A program made the translations under genes and the position numbers. This document shows positions 7,303 through 10,808 of a stretch of 10,808 nt of DNA, piece by piece. The stretch lies in assembly GCA_937888895.1 (NCBI GenBank), contig CALASV010000150.1, positions 1 through 10,808 on the forward strand. Direction: 5' to 3'. Numbering within the stretch: the first letter of the stretch is position 1; each line of letters begins with the position of its first letter. The notes under the pieces were generated by a model, which saw only the letters and a program-made list of their open reading frames with translations, was not told the DNA's origin and did no database searches. Source of the stretch: an uncultured Clostridia bacterium. GTDB lineage: Bacteria > Bacillota > Clostridia > Lachnospirales > Lachnospiraceae.

Positions 7303-7332
7303 TTGACAGAATGCTTCAAATACGCTTATAAT
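7303..7332 (+). promoter_or_regulatory. Consensus sigma-A promoter pointing right
   Basis: TTGACA at 7303-7308 and TATAAT at 7327-7332 are perfect consensus boxes with an 18-base spacer; transcription should start near 7339-7341. The product would begin just before the right palindromic repeat and run about 120 bases to the terminator at 7418-7458. No ORF with a ribosome binding site lies in that stretch, so in this orientation it yields only a short untranslated RNA. Confidence 0.8.
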
Positions 7333-7344
7333 AAGGGCTGACGA

Positions 7345-7381
7345 AAAAAATGTTACATTTTATTAGAAAATGTAATATTTT
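7345..7381 (-). repeat. Right 37-bp inverted repeat (near-palindrome) of a putative invertible segment
   Basis: This copy has core ATTAG, the reverse complement of the CTAAT core at 7198-7202. It differs from the left copy by one base in an arm (AAAATGTAATATT where a C would be expected), which in a plus-strand RNA keeps the arm paired as G-U. It lies immediately after the predicted start of the plus-strand promoter, so it would form a hairpin at the 5' end of that transcript. Confidence 0.85.
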
Positions 7382-7417
7382 AGAGTAAAAAATTTACAAA
7401 ATTATATAGACTACATA

Positions 7418-7458
7418 AAAAAATCACCAATAAAGATTTCCTTTATTGGTGATTTTTT
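7418..7458. terminator. Bidirectional intrinsic terminator
   Basis: A perfect 13-pair core stem (ATCACCAATAAAG, 7423-7435, with CTTTATTGGTGAT, 7441-7453) has a five-base loop ATTTC and is flanked by A-runs on the left and T-runs on the right, so it works on both strands. On the minus strand it ends the AAA+ ATPase operon, whose stop is about 165 bases upstream. On the plus strand it stops the short transcript from the promoter at 7303-7332. The rest of the 589-base gap 7035-7623 shows only AT-rich sequence apart from the repeats and promoter listed. Confidence 0.92.
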
Positions 7459-7623
7459 ATGGTCTATTCATTCAATATTTAACATAAAACACTTTTTTAA
7501 TTTACATTGATACTATCAAAGTACTCTTTGTTACCTTATTTCATCTAGTTTTTTCTTTTTTTGCTTAATTTTATTACAAAAAACAACTTACTTCTTTTTT
7601 TCTTTCACACTATCCACAAATAG

Positions 7624-9810
7624 TTATTTTCTTATAGTACGCATCAATTTCAAATATTCACTTCGTACTTCTGGTAACGTCATTTCTTGATTAAACATAA
7701 CTACTTTCACCATTGCTTTATTCAATTCATAAAAGAATCTTGCATTGTACCAACAAGCTGGTTTATCTACTTTATCTTCCTCAATTTCATGAATATTTTT
7801 ATACTTCTTAAATTCTAATGGTTCTTCTATACAAAGTGGGAGTTCTAGTTTTTCTTCATCAAATGCATAATAACATATATTATTTAAACGTAATTTATCT
7901 CCCGTATAAGGAGTATACTCCTTACCAGCCATTTTAAATCCTCGTTGTATCATATCCAAATAGCTTTCTGCTATTTCTTCCATTGTATGAGGAGCTGATG
8001 GTTTTGCTTGTACTCGCATTCCTTCTGCTACTTCATTCATCTGCTTTTTCATATCTTCCAACTCAGGACATTTCTTTTTCTCTTTATATGCATGAAATAA
8101 TTCTTTCACATGAGCTTCTATGTCTGCACCTGTTAAAAATCGTGGTGATTGTAACGTTCCTACACATTGGTCAAACAAGGCACTTGCATCTGATTTATCA
8201 AATACTTTATTCCAGCGAAGCTCCTCTGCATATTTATTTAACTTTATTCTCATAATCTTTACGCAATCGTCATACTCTGGCATCATCAAACAGAAAGTTT
8301 GGTCAAAACGACCATTTCTAAAAAATTCTGGTGGTAAACTTGAAATATCATTTGCTGTCGTTACAATAAAAACAGGTCGGTCATTCTCTTGAATAAATGT
8401 CAACAACATACCAAATAGTCGTGTAATTGTACTACTGCCTTCGCTACTTTTTCCATTTGCTCCACTCATTGCTTTTTCTACTTCATCAATCCAAAGAACA
8501 CAAGGAGCTACAAATTTAAGGTCTTGCAAAGTTTCTCTCATTCCTGCTTCAGAATCACCTACTCTACCACCCAAAATACGAGACATATCCAATCGCACTA
8601 ATGTTAAATCAAGTTTTCTTGCTGTTTCTTTTGCAACGGCTGATTTTCCTGTTCCCGGAATACCTACAAGCAAAATACCAGAAAAAGAACTTTTATAACT
8701 TTTAATTGCTTTCTCATGTACCTCTAACCAATTTTCTATCGCATCTAAACCAACTACTTTAGCTTGTTCCTTTGCTTTCTTTTTTCTGTCTACTTTTTCT
8801 ATTACCAATCGTCCATGTTGCTTTAACACTTCTTTTTTATAATCTACAATAACATTTTCCACAATGCTTTTATTTGTATAATCCACATCATTATCACTGA
8901 TAAACTGTGCATCAATAGAAGCCATTAGTTTTCTGACTTGCAATTCTTCTAATCCTGACATGCTATCTGCATACCATTGTAATAATTCGTCCGACAAATC
9001 AAGTCTTCTTATTCCTATTTGTTCCTCTGTCCAATCCCAGTCCATTTCTTGCATCTTTTGTTGTAACAACTTTTCTTTTCGCAAGTGAAATTCCCAAAGC
9101 AAACATCGAAAATCCTTTGCCACCAAAGGAGAATAAGAAATAGTATATAAAGAATTTTTCAAATCCGTTGGCAATTTACAGGAGGAACCATACGATACAA
9201 AAAATAAACGATTATAATAAGGAACGGTAAAATCTAATTTCGTCTCTTTTTCGGTCATTTGTGCCCAACTTTGTTCCCTTCTTATTTGAGAACAATACAA
9301 TACAAACAACTCAAGCATTTTTTCCGATTTACTACTTGAAGTATCATACACAAACACAGGTCTATTTTGCTTTATTTCCTCTATTTTTAAAATGCCTTTT
9401 TTAAATGTTTCTAATGTCAGTGCACTTTTTGAATTTTGTGATGGATTACTTAATGGATTGCCTGCATTTTTTGAATTTTGTATGGAAGAATTTAATGCAT
9501 TCTTTGATAAATCTTTCTTAGGATTCTTCTTTGTGATTTTTTCCATCCATTCTTCCATAGAAAAAAAAGCTGGAGATTCCCACCGATGATTTTCACATGC
9601 GATTTCTATCGTTCGTTTCATCGTAGCATAATCATTTGTTTCAAAATGAAAAAAATGCCATGCTTCATCACTCAATACTTTTGCATCTATTGGAAGTTTC
9701 TTATCTAATTGTTTACTAGCCTCTCTAATCGGAGAAAGGTCTCTATAAATTTCTTTTTCTATTTTCTTTACTTCATCTTCTGTCATATACATTACTTCAT
9801 CTTCTATCAT
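7624..9810 (-). CDS. Ycf46-type AAA+ ATPase
   Basis: A 728-residue soluble protein. The AAA+ module is at about 350-575: Walker A GIPGTGKS (383-390), DMSRILGGRVGDSE (408-421) typical of the FtsH/Ycf46 branch, Walker B CVLWIDEVEKA (437-447; D442, E443), sensor-1 FIVTTAND (481-488) and the arginine-finger text RNGRFD (498-503). All key residues are present, so it should hydrolyse ATP. The region at about 150-300, with RLFFVSYGSSCKLPTDLKNS and LRKEKLL, matches the N-terminal part of Ycf46 proteins. Residues 100-130 are an Asn/Ser-rich linker with repeats of QNSK. The C-terminal 150 residues are longer than in Ycf46 and unassigned. ATG at 9810 has AAGGAG six bases upstream. It follows the actin-like gene by 49 bases and is probably co-transcribed with it. 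The cellular role of bacterial Ycf46-like proteins is not settled; chaperone or remodelling work with the neighbour is inference. Confidence 0.88.
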   Translation of the reverse strand: MIEDEVMYMTEDEVKKIEKEIYRDLSPIREASKQLDKKLPIDAKVLSDEAWHFFHFETNDYATMKRTIEIACENHRWESPAFFSMEEWMEKITKKNPKKDLSKNALNSSIQNSKNAGNPLSNPSQNSKSALTLETFKKGILKIEEIKQNRPVFVYDTSSSKSEKMLELFVLYCSQIRREQSWAQMTEKETKLDFTVPYYNRLFFVSYGSSCKLPTDLKNSLYTISYSPLVAKDFRCLLWEFHLRKEKLLQQKMQEMDWDWTEEQIGIRRLDLSDELLQWYADSMSGLEELQVRKLMASIDAQFISDNDVDYTNKSIVENVIVDYKKEVLKQHGRLVIEKVDRKKKAKEQAKVVGLDAIENWLEVHEKAIKSYKSSFSGILLVGIPGTGKSAVAKETARKLDLTLVRLDMSRILGGRVGDSEAGMRETLQDLKFVAPCVLWIDEVEKAMSGANGKSSEGSSTITRLFGMLLTFIQENDRPVFIVTTANDISSLPPEFFRNGRFDQTFCLMMPEYDDCVKIMRIKLNKYAEELRWNKVFDKSDASALFDQCVGTLQSPRFLTGADIEAHVKELFHAYKEKKKCPELEDMKKQMNEVAEGMRVQAKPSAPHTMEEIAESYLDMIQRGFKMAGKEYTPYTGDKLRLNNICYYAFDEEKLELPLCIEEPLEFKKYKNIHEIEEDKVDKPACWYNARFFYELNKAMVKVVMFNQEMTLPEVRSEYLKLMRTIRK

Positions 9811-9859
9811 AGGCTTCTCCTTCGTCAGATAAGAAAGTTAATCGGATATTCGCAATTTT

Positions 9860-10762
9860 TTAACTTAAAAACATTGCTTGGTCAATATCTAATCTAATAT
9901 TATCTATAAATCCACCGTTTCCATCTACCATACCAAAAGCATTTTTGTCATCAAATTCTTCTTCAAATACTTGTTTCATTGGTCCTAATAAGTTTTCTTT
10001 TATGGTATTTTTATTATTATCTTTAAATTCATCTCTCACTGCGATTCTTGTATCAGAGCTAAGTAATGCATCGTCACTATTCCACCAAACATTCCAACGC
10101 TCACCTAGACGAAAACCATGGATATACTTCCTAATATCTAAGTTTGCAAAACTATGATTAATTACATTCGTAATAACCATAGTATCTAATTGAATATCAA
10201 TTTTTGGGATTTTAATCGTATGCTTATATTTATACTCTTGATTTTCTGTAAGACTTTCTAAAAAATTGTCAATTTCATTGATACTATTTGTTAAATTAAC
10301 TTCTTGCACAAGGTCTGAAATCTCCTGATTTACTATTTCCATTAAATTACTAATATTGTCTATCTGAATACTTTGTATCTCTTTTTTCAAAGCATTGACC
10401 GATGTTTGAACATCTCCATCAGATAATTCCTCCCACCAATTAAGTTTCTCTTGTATTTTTTTAATAGCCAAAGTAGCAAAATGCTTACTAAGAACATCTG
10501 CTGATTTTTCTAATAAATCTTTTTTTACTACTTCGTGCAATAAGCTTGGAAATGTTTCCATTTTATCCATATTATTAAGCACATTCAATAAATAAAATGC
10601 ACTACCATTAGGTACTGTAGATTCATAATCGGAAGGTTCATTTAAAATAGTCATAACTACATCTTTTGTCCAATCAGCTTTTCTTACCCCTTCCATAATG
10701 CATTCTTTTATACCAATTAAATTTGCTGTTCCACCTGTCACAATAATATTCTGTAAATCCAT
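9860..10762 (-). CDS. C-terminal part of an actin/Hsp70-fold protein (gene probably split or frameshifted near its 5' end)
   Basis: The 300-residue frame opens with MDLQNIIVTGGTANLIGIKE, which is the second adenosine-binding motif (strand then GG) that normally lies near the end of the ATPase core in actin, FtsA and Hsp70-fold proteins. The phosphate-binding loops that should precede it are absent from this frame. Residues 70-175 are helical and acidic with coiled-coil character; the last 120 residues (GERWNVWWNSDD, EEEFDDKNAFGMVDGNGG) are unassigned. A weak AAGAAG precedes the ATG. In frame, 15 codons further up, is a TAG stop at about 10801-10803, while the neighbouring frame is open and ends at 10773. 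This suggests a one-base frameshift joining the two parts. It could also be a true short gene. It lies 49 bases before the AAA+ gene, so the two may work together. Confidence 0.6.
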   Translation of the reverse strand: MDLQNIIVTGGTANLIGIKECIMEGVRKADWTKDVVMTILNEPSDYESTVPNGSAFYLLNVLNNMDKMETFPSLLHEVVKKDLLEKSADVLSKHFATLAIKKIQEKLNWWEELSDGDVQTSVNALKKEIQSIQIDNISNLMEIVNQEISDLVQEVNLTNSINEIDNFLESLTENQEYKYKHTIKIPKIDIQLDTMVITNVINHSFANLDIRKYIHGFRLGERWNVWWNSDDALLSSDTRIAVRDEFKDNNKNTIKENLLGPMKQVFEEEFDDKNAFGMVDGNGGFIDNIRLDIDQAMFLS

Positions 10763-10772
10763 ATTTTCTTCT

Positions 10773-10808
10773 TTAACTGACGAGAGGGAATACTTTTTCT
10801 ATGAATTG
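10773..10808 (-). pseudogene. Possible upstream part of the split actin-like gene (partial, off window)
   Basis: Only the last 11 codons and a TAA are in view: QFIEKVFPLVS then stop at 10775-10773. In actin/Hsp70-fold proteins a helix of this kind comes shortly before the strand-GG motif, which starts eight to ten residues later in the next frame (KEENMDLQNIIVTGG). Joining the frames needs a +1 shift around CTC GTC AGT TAA. It may instead be the normal end of a separate upstream gene; too little is visible to decide. Confidence 0.3.

Larger units (their letters stand above)
7183..7381. other. Putative invertible promoter (phase-variable switch), shown in the orientation pointing away from the TnpB-like gene
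   Basis: Two 37-bp inverted repeats (7183-7219 and 7345-7381, 36/37 identical) bracket 125 bases that contain one consensus promoter and no gene. In this orientation the promoter fires rightwards, out of the segment, into the terminator at 7418-7458 about 80 bases later. Inversion would place its -10 near 7231-7236 facing left, giving a leader of about 190 bases before the TnpB-like gene. I saw no comparably strong minus-strand promoter in the segment. Size and layout match promoter invertons known in Clostridia and Bacteroides. No recombinase gene is in the window, so it would have to act from elsewhere. Because each repeat is palindromic, a pair of operator sites remains possible. Confidence 0.5.

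Noticed and set aside
7183..7381. CRISPR array with palindromic repeats next to a Cas12-like protein
   Set aside because: Only two copies exist, they are in opposite orientation and 125 bases apart, and there is no series of regular spacers or adaptation genes.
5438..7381. Intact IS200/IS605 transposon or Tn7-like CRISPR-associated transposon
   Set aside because: There is no TnpA (Y1 transposase), TnsB, TnsC or TniQ gene, and no convincing left and right ends; the RuvC site is also inactive by sequence.
9420..9510. Imperfect tandem repeat in the AAA+ gene (two copies of TTTTTTGAATTTTGT-like DNA)
   Set aside because: It encodes the Asn/Ser-rich QNSK linker between domains; this is ordinary low-complexity linker variation and not a separate element.

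Overview
The window is strongly AT-rich. Every protein-coding gene is on the minus strand, starts have purine-rich Shine-Dalgarno sequences, and intergenic spaces inside operons are very short or overlapping. Together with the protein types this suggests a low-GC Gram-positive bacterium, probably a gut-type member of the Clostridia (Lachnospiraceae-like). That assignment is inference from style and families, not from a marker gene.

Right block (about 10808 to 7624, read leftwards). It starts with what looks like the C-terminal part of an actin/Hsp70-fold protein whose upstream portion is off the window or in another frame. A 728-residue AAA+ ATPase of the Ycf46 type follows. Both were probably transcribed from a promoter outside the window and end at a strong two-way intrinsic terminator at 7418-7458.

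Middle block (7623 to 5438), the most interesting part. A 413-residue TnpB/Cas12-fold protein (5793-7034) has lost the expected acidic residues at all three RuvC motifs (S209, P306, and N394/A396 in place of D, E and D). It therefore looks like a nuclease-dead, possibly RNA-guided DNA binder of the TldR kind. No TnpA transposase, CRISPR array or Tn7-like gene accompanies it. Downstream of its stop, on the same strand, lies a chain of stem-loops. In the long stem and the 3' stem the imperfect pairs are mostly G-U when read on the minus strand but A-C on the plus strand, which supports a minus-strand structured RNA, a candidate guide RNA. Upstream of the gene, two 37-bp inverted repeats (36/37 identical) bracket a 125-bp segment holding a consensus sigma-A promoter that now points away from the gene and into the terminator. 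This is the architecture of an invertible promoter; inversion would aim the promoter at the nuclease-dead gene.

Left block (5428 to 1). A tightly packed surface-polysaccharide operon: GT4 glycosyltransferase, GDP-mannose-forming ManC, second GT4 glycosyltransferase, ABC-2 permease (Wzm/TagG type), ABC ATPase (Wzt/TagH type), and a partial gene. The partial gene has an N-terminal region typical of proteins in such loci and is unexpectedly joined to the start of a thioredoxin domain. The operon would make GDP-mannose, build a probably mannose-containing glycan on a lipid carrier at the inner face of the membrane, and export it by the ABC pathway.

Working hypothesis: a phase-variable promoter controls an RNA-guided, cleavage-dead regulator placed directly upstream of a polysaccharide export operon. 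The individual parts are visible in the sequence; the functional links are inference. No tRNA, rRNA or CRISPR array was seen.
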